Assembly (NCBI GenBank): GCA_029448655.1
Contig: JACCLO010000001.1
Coordinates: 5,225,745-5,289,744, forward strand
Length of the DNA stretch: 64,000 bases
Direction: 5' to 3'
Source: Wolfiporia cocos
Lineage: Eukaryota > Basidiomycota > Agaricomycetes > Polyporales > Phaeolaceae
Shown here: piece after piece, positions 47,523-59,015 of the stretch
Layout: each line of letters opens with the position of its first letter
Position numbering within the stretch: position 1 is the stretch's first letter
Made by a program: the position numbers and the translations under genes
The notes under the pieces: generated by a model
What the model saw: only the letters and a program-made list of their open reading frames with translations
Told to the model about the DNA's origin: nothing
The model's database searches: none

Positions 47523-48039
47523 CTCTGCCCACTCAGCCACTTCTGATACCTTGCCGATGCTCGATGTCATCGTTATGAGGGCTACCAGGGTTAGCTGGGG
47601 TTATTGTGTGAGGGAGCTGTTCATTGTATGATACCTCTTACTCAGAGCACATGACCGTGGGAAATTCCATATATGGATTGGTGTGTTGTATTTTGTAGTA
47701 TTTTACATGAAGTTATCGCATCTTATGAGACACCATAGGGTGTCTAACCCTGCAGTCTCACCACTAGGGTGCCACCCTTAACCCCTACAGCACGACTGCC
47801 TTGTTTACTAATGTATCTATTTATCCTGCAGTAGTAGCCACAATTGTGTGCCCAACTATCTTGAAATTGGATGTGCCATGCATTCAATCAGTGGCACCTA
47901 CATGACAGCTCACACACTGCATCCGACCATGATGTCCACTGCTGGATGGGGTCACATGCGGCTATGGGTAGATAGACACTCACCCAGTGGTGGACATCCG
48001 TGTCCGACATGGCCGGACGGACAAGGGTGTCAAAGTCGA

Positions 48040-48327
48040 CGTCATGAAATATTGAGTCATTCTGCTTCAGCCAGCCAGATATTGTGCTTGGATTCTCTCA
48101 TGGTGAAACTGAAGGGAATGCAGGACCAGTGTGAGCAGGAGGAGGAGGAGGGGAGGCTGCACGGACGGAGATGGGACGAGGACTCGATGGACATTGATGA
48201 TGATGAGAGCGCTGTTGGCGAGGACTTTACTGATGAGAGCAGGGATGTTGAGGTGGATTTGGATTTGGTGATGGCATTGAAGGTATGTTTTGGATCTCAG
48301 ATCGTGATGGCATCTGGGCTAGCCTGA
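48040..48327 (+). pseudogene. R-unit acidic ORF, copy 3
   Basis: Open over the conserved acidic block (EQEEEEGRLHGRRWDEDS, MDIDDDESAVGEDF). It ends shortly after the shared intron position, as in copy 2, before solo LTR K. Family not recognised. Confidence 0.35.
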
Positions 48328-48369
48328 CAGACTCTACAGGCATGGTGTCGCTATCTCCAGAGCCTCCTC

Positions 48370-49111
48370 TGCTACGATCCTCACAGGTACACTTGTATAT
48401 TTTCTTTGACGCCTCACTGTGTAGAGGGACTCAGCGTTCAACCGCTTGATCGGGCGCTTTATTCTATTCTATTCTATTCTATTCTATTCTATTCTATTCT
48501 ATTCTATTCTATTCTATTCTATTCTATTCTATTCTATGGATCCCTGTGTGGCTGGAGACCCTTGTTTCATGTACAACAGTGTGGGGCTATAGCCACTCCC
48601 CCAAAAGGGCTACAATAACAGCTTGGCCATTATCAAGGGTCCAGCTATATGTGCAGTTCATCCTATGCCCATAACTGCTAGTTCCCAATTGCATCGGCAT
48701 TCTAGCTGATGTCCTGTGTCTAACCACAGACCTTCTACATTTTGGCCTTTGTTGCGCCGGAGGGCAACGCTTCTCCTTTGTTCACTTACAACGATGGCTC
48801 AATGGACTTAATAGTAGCAGTAACGAGGACACTATTGTTATTGTTATGTGGGGTTATGAGCGTGTTTACGGAATCGCAGTATATAGGGTGGGTATGACCT
48901 GATGTAAATGCTGGTCGAGTTCCTCGGCTCGACCTTGTTGTGATTACAAGTACAAGGATCTTATACTCGTTCTCAAAGGCTTGAGCCAATTGAGCCCTCG
49001 ACTTGTATATCGATGCTCTGACTGTGAGGGGTCTGACATCTGGTGTGCTACTCAATACGCTGAGTACCTCAACTTGGTTATTTCAGTTGAACGGATATTC
49101 GATCCGTAACA
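48370..49111. mobile_element. Solo LTR, family K, with expanded ATTCT repeat
   Basis: 742 bp, TGCTACGATCC... to ...GATCCGTAACA, target duplication 'tcctc' (48365-48369, 49112-49116). Longer than the 644-bp copy at 11061 mainly because of a pentanucleotide expansion and a few small insertions. Confidence 0.88.
48461..48535 (+). repeat. (ATTCT)15 microsatellite
   Basis: Fifteen perfect ATTCT units. The orthologous position in the LTR at 11061-11704 has only two units (11154-11163). Confidence 0.97.
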
Positions 49112-49423
49112 TCCTCCAGTCAACCGCACAAAGCGAGTTTTCATGCAGGCGGCAGCCTCGGGGTCCATCAGCGTACAAGCAATCAAGATCATGAGCTGCC
49201 TCATCATCGTCAACACAAACGTTCTTCCATCATCTCTCTCTATGTTCGCAACACTTATGTAGTGGGACTTACCTCGCTTTGTGCGGTTTGGTGCTATGCT
49301 GCTCTTTCGCATCATAATGTGCAGCCTTACCATCCATCACACAGCACACATCATTTTCAGCACTGCAATGTATTGGTGCCACTATGGATTTAGTGGCTAG
49401 TGCCGTGATTGTCTTTAACCACT

Positions 49424-50300
49424 AGTTCGGTGAATGCCCATGTCGTCTTGTTCGCACTAAGTACGAGCCCGTGCGCAAGACTCAGCACAGTCACGTGATC
49501 AGATTGAGCCCTGCGTGTGGGCTCGCACCTGGGGCGAGTGGGATGCGGCATAGGTCTGTAAATACTTACAAACTCTTAAGCTGTTAGACGGTCAATCAGT
49601 AAATAAATACATAGAGAGATAGTCGATTCACATAGACTTGCATAGATGAATATTGATAGATGTAGATATAGTTCGGTGAATGCCCATGCCGTCCCGTTCG
49701 CACCAAGTACGAGCCCGCACGCAAGACTCAGTATAGTCACGTGATCAGATTGAGCCCTGCGTGCGGGCTCGCACCTGGGGCGAGCGGGATGCAGTATAGG
49801 TCTGTAAATACTTACAAACTCTTAGCTGTTAGACGGTCAATCAGTAAATAAATACATAGAGAGATAGTCGATTCACATAGACTTGCATAGTTAGATGAAT
49901 ATTGATAGATGTAGATATAGTTCGGTGAATGCCCATGCCGTCCCGTTCGCACCAAGTACGAGCCCGCACGCAAGACTCAGTATAGTCACGTGATCAGATT
50001 GAGCCTTGCGTGTGGGCTCGCACCTGGGGCGAGCGGGATGCAGCATATGTCTGTAAATACTTACAAACTCTTAAGCTGTTAGACGGTCAATCAGTAAATA
50101 AATACATAGAGAGATAGTCGATTCACATAGATTCGCATAGATGAATAAAGATATAGTTCGGTGAATGCTCACATCGTCCCGTTCGCACCTAGTACGAGCT
50201 CGCGTGCAAGACTCAATATGATCACGTGACTTAAGTCAACCTCTGCATGTGGGCTCGCACCTGGTGCGAACTGGGACATACGAGTGTTCACCAAACTATA
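49424..50300. repeat. Tandem array of ~240-bp units containing class B palindromes
   Basis: Units start with 'agttcggtgaatgcccatg' at 49424, 49670, 49919 and 50155 (spacing 246, 249, 236); the last is partial. Each holds a class B palindrome: 'gttcgcaccaagtacgagccc' (or near variant) facing 'gggctcgcacctggggcgag', with 'agtcacgtgatcag' in the centre. The array lies 0.5-1.4 kb upstream of the intact SNF2 gene. Confidence 0.9.
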
Positions 50301-50379
50301 TCGATCTATTTGACCCACTGCCTAGTGGCTGTAGTGGTTGACGAACTAAATAACCCTGACAAAGAAACAACGAATATAC

Positions 50380-50470
50380 ACATATATATAACAACGAACG
50401 CATACACATATATATAACAACGAACGCATAATAACAACGAACGCATAATAACAACGAACACATATAGACA
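50380..50470. repeat. Short tandem repeat 'aacaacgaacgcat'
   Basis: Four to five degenerate copies of 'ataacaacgaacgcata', the first two joined by 'cacatatatat', in the SNF2 copy 2 upstream region. Confidence 0.8.
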
Positions 50471-50823
50471 GACATGCTTTCTAGATGCGCCTTCTATTGG
50501 ACAATGAAAGGCACTCACCGCCCATTTCTCGGGCAGCTTCTGCTTCTGGAAGCTTGGGCAGCTTCTGTTACACGGAGATGAAGATGACGGCATGGCCTTC
50601 GTGTTGCCGTGAAGGTCGTCTATCAGGCATCCATCGCCTTCTTTGTTGCCGTCTGGGTCGCCTTCTATCTGCCATCACAAAGGCACGCGCATGGCTGAGG
50701 CCGTATAAGACTGACAGCCATCACCCCCTTAGTCCAAATCGCTCACTTCGACCCCACTCTGCCCCACCGGTCTCTCTCAACCATCATCGACCAATTTCTC
50801 TTGATTTTAATTTTGATTTGAAG

Positions 50824-53800
50824 ATGCCGAAGCGATCGCAAAAGTGCACAATGCTGGACCTGTACGTGTCGGGGGAGGAGGTGTGGAGATGGCCTGGATT
50901 TCAAGCATACACGGATGGGATGGGGTGGTTCAAGGAGGATCGGGCGGCGGCACCAGCAGTTTGGTCGGACGAGACGTATCAGAAGGTGACGGCATTCATT
51001 GACAAATATCGAGAGTGGCCGTATGACAAGCGGCCAGTGAATTTGATGAATGCCCGGAAGACCAACGATGGGGCGGGGATCAAGCTATGGGAGAAGTGGG
51101 TCAACGACACATTGAAGGACTGGGGCCTCAAGCAGACGATCAACACAGCAGTAGCAGACGCGGGGCTCAGTCTTGAGAAGCTGGTGAACCAGGCGGGCCA
51201 GGCAGATGTAAGTGGTGGTTTTTGGTTCGCATCTGCGAGCGCTGACAGTCGGGGGATGTCAGATCCCATCGATGTCGGAAGTCCCACTGGACGACGTGGA
51301 GAAACAACTAGCCCGACAGATATTCGGTAACGACGCGTTCAACGTCGACGAGCAGCGTGAATGGATGAAAAAGGATGTCTGTGCGTTCGTGCATGCGGAA
51401 CTGGCGATCGCATGGGATCGATACGAACACAAGGTCAAAGACGACTACAAGAACATGCGGAGGATGATCAAGGAATGCAAAGAGGCCCTAGCAAGTAAGT
51501 GGTTTCTACAACATGGACTCAGATTGCAGTTCTGACCATCAACCATGTCTATTTGTCTATTTACAGAAATATCGGAAGATCCAAACATGACGCAGCCTCG
51601 AAGGCACCTTATGCGGCTGTTGAAGTCAGTGCGCCAGCTGGTGCCGCTGATAAAGCGGTACAAGGAGCCGGAATCGGAGGCGACGTGCGCGGAGTGGGAG
51701 AAGCTGTTGAAGAATATGCTGAACAAATCAGAGGCGGACAGAAGTCGTAAGTGCCGTTTGTATTCGCGTTCAAGGCAGATGCTGAATGGAGATGGGCCAC
51801 AGAACTCCCTCGGCAGCTGCGCATCGCGCTCGAGCAGCTGCCGGACCAGCAGACAGTATCGCGGGTGGAGGCTGAGCTGAAGGATCTGCTTCAGCAGATC
51901 CATGCGGAAGACGACGACGAGGACATCGTGGAGAAGGATTTCAGGATCCTGCCCACGGTCGATGACTGGGAATCGGGGATGGAGGAGTATGCGGGGATGA
52001 GCCTCGAGGAGGTGAAGGCGGCACTGGGACTTCCGGAGGGGCCATTCCCGTGTTTCAACGGGATGGAGGATCCGGACGGGCATGACCCATGGACAGCAGA
52101 GGGGCAGAAGGCATTGAAGGTGGAGACGGCGCTGCTGCTCAACCCGCGCTGGCACCAATACGTCGGCGTGCTGAAGATGATGCGATGCGCGATGGAGGGT
52201 AAGCCGGTGCTGCTGACCGACGAGGTCGGGGTTGGGAAGACAATGCAGGCAGTGATGTTCATCGCCCTGCGTGTTTACTATCGTGAACATTGGGAGCAAC
52301 ACAAGAGGTTCCCAGGAATGTTTGGTAAGCAGCTCCATTTCACTCATTTCTTGGGCTTCATCCCTTGCGATGCTGAATGCGTGTTTTTCAGAGAGCGAAG
52401 AGCACGACGAGAACCTCCCCGACGGGCCCACCGTCATCGTCTGTCCCCCCGGCCTGCTCCAGCAGTGGACAGACAAGATCAAGCGCTATCTGCAATTCGG
52501 ACAATTCGACCTGTACCCGTACGTCGGCAATTACCCCAACCGCGCGGGGTTCTGGAAGGAGGTCGCGGCGAGGTCTCAGCAACAGCAAGCGTGCAGGTGC
52601 ATCATACTCGCCACCCACAATGTGAGTGAAGCGCTGCTCTGTTCCGTGGAAGCGACGCTGAAGCCACATCTTACAGGCCATCAAATCGGACGCGGGGGAA
52701 ATCTTCGACGTCCAGAACATGTACCGGCCGTTCATCAAGGCCATCAAGCGCGACACCGTGCCCAACACGATCTACGGGCAGACAGTCGGCGCCATCTTCA
52801 TCGACGAGATCCACATCACGAGGTCAGTGTCGAGGATGTTCGCCGTGCACGGGCAGCTGCGGACGCGATGCAAGGCGGGGATTATCGTCGGGATGACGGC
52901 GACGCCGCTGCTGTCTGGGCCGATGGTAAGCACGTTGCTAACTGTTGTTTGGCTGGCTAATGGTAGATGCTGACGTCTTCCTCCCCCTCAGGACATTTGG
53001 TCACTAGGGTACATCATCGGGGTACCTGGATGCGGCCCCGACAACGTCGAGCAGCGATGCAAGATAGATCGCGAGCTCGCGTCCCACTTGCAGCGCGACC
53101 GTCGGCGGATGAAGGAGTCCGGGAGAGCGGAGGAGATCCTCACGCGGATCTCCCATGGCCAAAGCCTCTCCATCTCGTCAGAATATATGATGGCGGTGGG
53201 CGAATGGATGGAGGAGATGCGGATCGCGTTCCGCGGACACATCATCTGCCGCACGCTCAAGTCCAAGGACTGGGAGGGCAATCCCATCTCGGGGCTGGTG
53301 CCCTACAGGGAGCATCTCATCATCCGGCCGCTGTTCAGCTTCGAGGAGGCCGCTCTCGACCAAGTCGCGAAGGAGCTCATCAGTGACAATGATGGGGGAG
53401 ACGAAGCAGGCGATCTCTTCTCCGTGAAGACGAAGGTGAGTGTACAGTGCAATTACAAGTCGCTTTGGACATGATTGCTGACCGTCAGCAACAGAACTTT
53501 TACCTGAACGTCCGCAGGACATTGACCCACCTGGCGTGCAACTCGTCGGCGGACTACTTGGAGGGCGGACTGCCCATTTCCAGCAAGATCGATGCCCTCG
53601 TCACCATCCTGAAGCATCTCGCCTCGGACAACGCGCTTCCGATGGCATACGTCGACGAGAAGAAGAAGCTGTTCCCCGTACAGGTGCCTATGGGAGACCG
53701 TGTGCCGAACGCGGATGCGGACAAGATCGTCGTCTTTATAGCCTTCCCGTCCAACCTTTCGGTCTTGTCTGAGGTGAGCCTGGTCCCCCACATTGTGTCA

Positions 53801-55087
53801 TGTCATCTGTCAATGGCTGATGACTCCTGACCTAACTCCTACAGTTCCTGGAGGGCAGCGGCATTAAGTTCATGACGCTGACTGGGATAGACCCGCTGAA
53901 GGACCGCGTGAAGACGCTCAAGGCATTCCGGGATACGACGCGCGAGGATGCGCGGGTCCTCGTCATGTCGGGTGCGGGTGCGGGGGGGTTGAACACCGCG
54001 TTCGCGAACATCCTCATCATCGTCGTAAGTGGCCTGTTTGCTTGATTGCGCTCTTGGGCTAACGCGATACCTTTCCATCATCTTACAGGACACGCTCTGG
54101 TCGGCACAGGAAGATGCGCAGCTCATCGGTAGGGTTTGGCGTCACCCCCAGAGCAAGCTGGTGGAGGTGTACAGGCTGATCACGGCAGGAACACCCGATG
54201 TGTTCCTGAATAACATTTCGTTCGAAAAGGGATACATGCAGCAGGCGTTCAACAGTGCAAGCAGCACGCTCCGTAAGTCTTGTCCTCCCATTCTCCATTG
54301 TCCACCGAGCTGATGTCGTCCTTCCAACAGGCACACTGTTCGCCGGACGGGAGGAAGATGTTCAACGCAGCGAGGCCGCGATCGAGCTGCCAGACATCGT
54401 CCCAAAGAAGTCTTGCAAGGCGAAGGAAGGCCAAGGCGAAGGTGAAGGCGGCACTCCCAAGCCCAAGCCCAAGCCACGTCAGACGAAGAAGACGGCGTCG
54501 ACGGTGGCAGCAGAGCAAGATGCGCCGGTTGTGTCTGGATCCGGTGTCGGGTCAGTCGGCGCAACAGAAGTGCCGTCGGTATCGACTCCCATCCAGCAGC
54601 CCGCTCAGCCCGCCCCGCCCGCCTCATCCGCTCAGGACCCCCCGCCCACCCAACCCGCCCCGCCCGCTGAGGACTCCCCGCCCGCCTCGTCCGCTCAGGA
54701 CCCCCCGCCCACCCCCGCTCAGCCCACGCCGATCGTGGATCCTGCTAACGCAAGCCCCTTGACGACTCCCCCTGGTAAGTAATTTACATTGGCTTTCCTC
54801 CCTTTCCTGACTACATCATCTCATCAGGATCCCACAATGGAAGCCCTGGTCCCTCCACTGGAGACAAGCGCAAGGGCCATCCTGTCAACGCTGGCCCCAG
54901 CAATCCTGACAAGCGTCGTTGTTGCAACGAGACTGAGGCACAATTGCCAGATGCGATCGAGGACGACGAGGAGCCACAGGATAAGGGAAAGAACAAGAAG
55001 GGCAAGGGCAAGGACAGGAAGGGGCTGAGGGGTCTGCCGCCGCCGCCTGGAGAAAAGAGGATCACCAGATTGTCCCGTCGTAAGTAG
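50824..55087 (+). CDS. SNF2-like DNA-dependent ATPase/helicase, intact copy
   Basis: Twelve exons by GT-AG signals: 50824-51207, 51263-51494, 51567-51746, 51803-52324, 52392-52621, 52677-52925, 52992-53435, 53489-53773, 53845-54024, 54089-54272, 54331-54774, 54828-55087. Total 3594 nt, in frame, 1,197 aa plus stop; introns 52-72 nt. Motifs: Walker A DEVGVGKT (about residue 405), motif II DEIH (about 559, where DEAH is usual and copy 1 has it), motif III MTATPLL (about 590), motif V-like VMSGAGAGGLN, motif VI QLIGRVWRHPQ (about 913). The first 400 residues match only copy 1. The tail is Pro/Gln rich, then basic (KGKNKKGKGKDRKG), a probable nuclear signal. SNF2-family proteins use ATP to move along DNA or remodel chromatin; the specific role here is unknown. 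Start chosen because it opens the conserved N-terminus (..LDLYVSG). The final exon could extend by a further splice at 'cgt|gtaagt'-like sequence, but the stop is plausible. Confidence 0.92.
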
Positions 55088-55443
55088 CTGGGGGCCTCCA
55101 TTGTATTCTCGCTTGACATCTGTACTTGTATAACAATCGTGCACAATCGAATGAAAGCCCCAGCACACGCTGAGGTTTAAACCTGCAGCCCTTAAGCCTT
55201 TGCAATCAGGCCTTCCTATCCAAGTGTTATGGTGAATCGTCCTGCGGCCCATATCCTATCTTTCTGTCTTTCTAAAGGCCGTGCTGCTAGAACCAAGTCA
55301 GCAGCTTCCATGTGAAGCATTCAACTTGTAGATGGCCAATGGGACCTCACAAGTCCATTAGCACATGCATCAAGTCAGGTTTGTTTTGAAACAGCTAACA
55401 GCAACATGAAGAAGTCTAAGCTAGGTCCATGGGCAAGAATTCT

Positions 55444-56035
55444 CGCACCTGGAAGGAGTGCGCGCGCAGGGGTGTATAAGGTCACGTGACGAGAGTCAGT
55501 TTGAACGGTATATAGTGCTATATAGTGCTATTGTAGGTTGTAAGTCCTTCTATTGTTGTGTTGGGCTACGGATTAGCAAAGGTATTATGAAGTTGTAAGC
55601 ATCACCCATAAGCCGTGTCTCTCGTACCTGGGGCGAGCCCACCCACAGGACTACAATATGTCACGTGACTTCATTGAGCCCTGCGCGCCGGCTCGCCCCA
55701 GGTGCGAGAAATATCAATCCAGATATGAGGCATCTAGAAAATAAAAGGCACTCTTGACCATTATTTCTCGTACTGAGGGCGAGCCCACATGCACGGCTCA
55801 ATTAGGTCATGTGACCTATTGTAGTCCTGCGCGTGGGCTCGCCCCAGGTACGAAAGACACGGCTTATGGGTGCTGCTTACAACTTCATAATACCTTTGCT
55901 AATCCGTAGCCCAACACAACAATAGAAGGACTTACAACCTACAATAGCACTATATGGCACTATATACCGTTCAAACTGACTCTCGTCATGTGACCTTATA
56001 CACCCCTGCGCGCGCACTCCTTCTAGGTGCGAGCC
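55444..56035. repeat. Large inverted repeat with class B palindromes
   Basis: Arms of about 200 bp (55444-55642 and 55830-56035, reverse complement with few mismatches) around a spacer of about 190 bp that is itself made of class B half-sites ('ctcgccccaggtgcgag', 'ctcgtactgagggcgag'). 'gtcacgtgac' or 'gtcatgtgac' occurs in each arm and in the spacer. It lies between the convergent SNF2 and X genes of module 2. Confidence 0.9.
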
Positions 56036-56419
56036 ATAGTCGTGCAATGTCGGCCCATCAAAACTACTCATTAGCAAGGACGTTCGCGGCCTTCAATGTG
56101 CTGTTCAGTGACAACCATTGAATGGGATCGAATGGGATCCGCCCGTTACAAGGCGTAACGACCGGCGTTGTCCTGTTGGACTTTCTTTGCTGCCAATTTG
56201 ATGTCTGACAGAATACATACCTTGTTCCCATCATATCTTCTCTGGCTTACCTAGCTTTAGCTTATCCGTCATATCCACAATGCAAAGCCTCTCCAAGTGC
56301 CTCTATTGAACGTACGGTTGTGTCCCTTCTAGCATCTATCTGACAATGTATGACCCGGTTCATCCGCCAACCGTATCTGGTCTCAATGTATCCGACTATG
56401 AAATACCTCATCGCGGCGA

Positions 56420-57648
56420 TCAACGTCTGCCCTCCTCTTCCCCCTCGCTCTCCTCTTCCGCTTCGACTCGGAGCGTTATCCCGTTCCTCCACTGCCAGTA
56501 ATGTCGCCTGTTGATCACCACCCATGGCTGTCCTGTTGTCGCATCCTCTGGAAGAACTGTCTGCTGCCTGCTTCTTGGCTTGTTCACCTTTCACATCTGG
56601 TCCTTCTGCACATCAGGGAACCACCACAGCTGCCGGAACACCCCCCGCAGCTTCGTCCGTATGCACTCCACGTCCCGCGTCATCCGAGTCCTCATCATCA
56701 GCCTCTGGTACTCCTGCATGTACGTCGTCCTCGGCCACTGCTTCGAATCGAGGTTCACCTGTGTTCCTCACGGCGGAAAGACCCGATCGAACACGTCACT
56801 CTCGAACTTCTCCGTCACCTGCCAGACCACCCCCCTGAACGGAAGTGTGAACGTCTGGTAAACTTCCATCCCCACCGCATCCCGCTCCGCCGCCGTCAAT
56901 GTCACGTACGACGGCGATTGTCTGCTGCGTCCGTTCGGCGAAAGTGCTATCACGTCGTGCAGCATTTGGTGCCAGATCAGCGTCACCTGATGGTCCAGAC
57001 TGCCCCGGTCTTCCTCCTCCAAGTCTGCGTCTGGAGCCTCCAACTCGTCCTCCTCTCGCGTCATCAGCGGCACTACTGGCTGCATCCAGATGTTCACCTT
57101 GTCCAGCCCAAACTTGAAGTCCGCAGGCACCTCCGCTCTCATGTGTTCCAGCCAAAGCGTGTTCCCCTGTCTTCTCGTCCGTGTCAGATGGGTCTTCGGT
57201 GCTTCTCTGAACCCGCAGCAGAAGCCGAACACCTTGTACAGGTCGTTCATGCTCCTGACGTTGTACAGGTACGTCAGTGTCTCCTCCTCCACTTTCTGTC
57301 GGTTGCTCAGCCAGTACGTTCTGTGTCCCCTCCTTCCCCGATCTCTCACTCCCCATAATCCTCGATGATCCCTCCCACAAAATAAATCCCTTGGCGGTCG
57401 CCAGCCGTGCACGGCTCGTTCAATTCATCTTCTGATGGAACGTACGAGTCGTCCGGCCCGTTGCCGTCGGAACTCTCCCCTTCTGGATAGACCCAACACA
57501 TCGCCTTGGCCGTCAGCTCCAGCTCCCACTGAAAGTTTCCTGGAGGGTACATCAGCACATTCAGCATGTAGATCATCACCGCTCCCAGCGCCAGCAATGG
57601 ATGCCACAGATGCTGCTCTCCCGGCGTTGCCTGGATGTTGTACAGCAC
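56420..57648 (-). pseudogene. Gene X, module 2 copy: 5'-truncated and frameshifted
   Basis: Minus-strand paralogue of the 41.3-44.9-kb gene, convergent with SNF2 copy 2. It begins abruptly at the LTR H boundary, within the segment equivalent to ..LYLAHN.SSAP.. of copy 1, so the N-terminal two-thirds is missing. Frame changes occur near 57350 (after GGIIED, before RTYWLS) and near 56775 (after DRVFPP). A TGA at about 56588-56590 replaces the Trp of copy 1's RMWKARKRQ. Conserved blocks: LLALGAVMIYMLN, SPSYVTL, YMQEYQRLM, LWWFPD and VLPED. The end is acidic (EEESEGEEEG). Unknown function; clearly decayed. Confidence 0.68.
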
Positions 57649-58093
57649 TGTCACAGAATTTACGGGCACCTCACGCCAGTTCTGTTATAGGCATATTGAA
57701 CGCTCCCTGGCTGGTTCGATCCCGCGTACTGACGTCTTGATGGTCATGTGACTACTGAAGATTAGATTAGCGTTGTAGTTAGATGGGGTGATGGTGCGCC
57801 CGCCCCGCCAGTCCGCTTCACGTGCACTTGTAGTTGACACCTTATGGTGTGACGATTGCAACGTTGTGCACGGCCCTCTTTAGGGTGGGCCGCGACTCAC
57901 TAGTTACACCGTCTCTACATGTATATATAGTGCGCGGCACTGGGGCTTACTCCCCAGTTTCTTTATTCTAGTCATTGGGGATCCTCCCCTCATTCTGACT
58001 TTTACGCTTGAGATCTGCCGTGTGCCCTTGAGTCCCTCTTAGCGACACTCCAACATAGCGAGACACCATAGAGATGACGAGATCTTGTCTGGC
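57649..58093 (+). mobile_element. Truncated LTR, family H, at module/repeat junction
   Basis: Starts TGTCACAGAATTTACGGG at 57649 inside gene X and has the usual 'ctttagggtgggc' and 'catgtatatatag' order. No TGTGTCA-type end or target duplication is found before the R unit begins at 58094. The 5' part of gene X does not reappear beyond it, so this is a recombination or translocation breakpoint rather than a simple insertion. Confidence 0.65.
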
Positions 58094-58299
58094 TATGAGA
58101 CGCCATAGGGTGTCTAACCCTGCAGTCTCACCACTAGGGTGCCATTCCTAGCTAGGGCATGACCCCTACAGTACTACTGCCTTGTTCACTACTGTATCTA
58201 TTTATCCTGCAGTAGTAGCACAATTGTGCGCCCAGCTATTCTGCAATTGGACGTGCCATGTATTCAACCAGTAGTGCCTACATGGCAGCTCACACACTG

Positions 58300-58410
58300 T
58301 GTCCGACCATGTCAGACGTGGAAGTCCACTGCTGGGTGGGGTCACATGCGGCTATGGGTAGATAGACGCTCACCCAGCGGTGGACATCCACATCCGACAT
58401 GGCCGGACGG
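58300..58410. repeat. Class A palindrome, R4 copy
   Basis: Decayed arms ('ccgaccatgtcagacgtgg' and 'catccacatccgacatggcc'), loop 'gggtcacatgcggc'. Confidence 0.7.
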
Positions 58411-58441
58411 ACAAGGGTGTCAAAGTTGATGTCACAAAATA

Positions 58442-58687
58442 TTGAGTCATTCTGCTTCAGCAAGCCAGATATCATGCTTGGATCCTCTCACAGTGAATCT
58501 GAAGGGAACACAGGACCAGTATGAGAGGGAGGAGGAGGAGTGGAGGCTGCACAGATGGAGATGGGATGAGGACTCAATGAACATTGATGATGATGAGAGC
58601 CCTGTTGCCAAAGACTTTACTGATGAGAGTGGGGATGCCGAGGTGGATTTGGATTTAGTGAAGGTGCTGAAGATATTCAAACCGTGA
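58442..58687 (+). pseudogene. R-unit acidic ORF, right copy (fragment)
   Basis: 81-codon frame nearly identical to 977-1225, ending in the tandem half-palindrome array. It carries the same acidic block (MNIDDDESPVAKDF). Confidence 0.38.
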
Positions 58688-59015
58688 AGCCAACTCTGAC
58701 AGGCCAAAAAATCCGACAATGTCGGATGCTCATGTCCACCACTGGGTGGGCGTCTATAATTCAAACCACGAAGCCAACTCTGACAGGCCAAAAAATACGG
58801 CAATGTCGGATGCTCATGTCCACCATGGGTGGGCGTCTATTTATCGCAGTAATATACAGGCCAATAGATTACTAGAAATGTGCAGAAATGCAAAATTACA
58901 CAGCAGAAATACCTGGATTGGAAGAAATTTTTAAACCGCGAAGCCAACTCTGACAGGCCAAAGAATCCGGCAATGTTGGATGCTCATGTTCACCATGGGT
59001 GGGCGTCTATTTATC
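58676..59015. repeat. Tandem array of half-palindromes, right copy
   Basis: Counterpart of 1203-1545, with unit starts 'aaaccgtgaagccaactctg', 'aaaccacgaagcc' and 'aaaccgcgaagcc'. Confidence 0.7.

Larger units (their letters stand above)
47724..49330 (+). repeat. Dispersed subtelomeric unit R, copy 3
   Basis: Same order as copy 2: 'tatgagacaccatagggtgt', class A palindrome (about 47918-48018, left arm shortened), acidic ORF (about 48040-48327), LTR K at the identical 'tcctc' site, and 3' segment 49112-49330. Because LTR K occupies the same site in copies 2 and 3, these two derive from one K-bearing ancestor. Confidence 0.8.

Noticed and set aside
49424..50300. CRISPR-like spaced repeats
   Set aside because: Units are ~240 bp tandem copies with nearly identical whole units; there is no short repeat/variable spacer pattern, and the genome is eukaryotic.
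56501..57358. 285-codon plus-strand His/Pro/Leu-rich frame
   Set aside because: Antisense of the gene X pseudogene.
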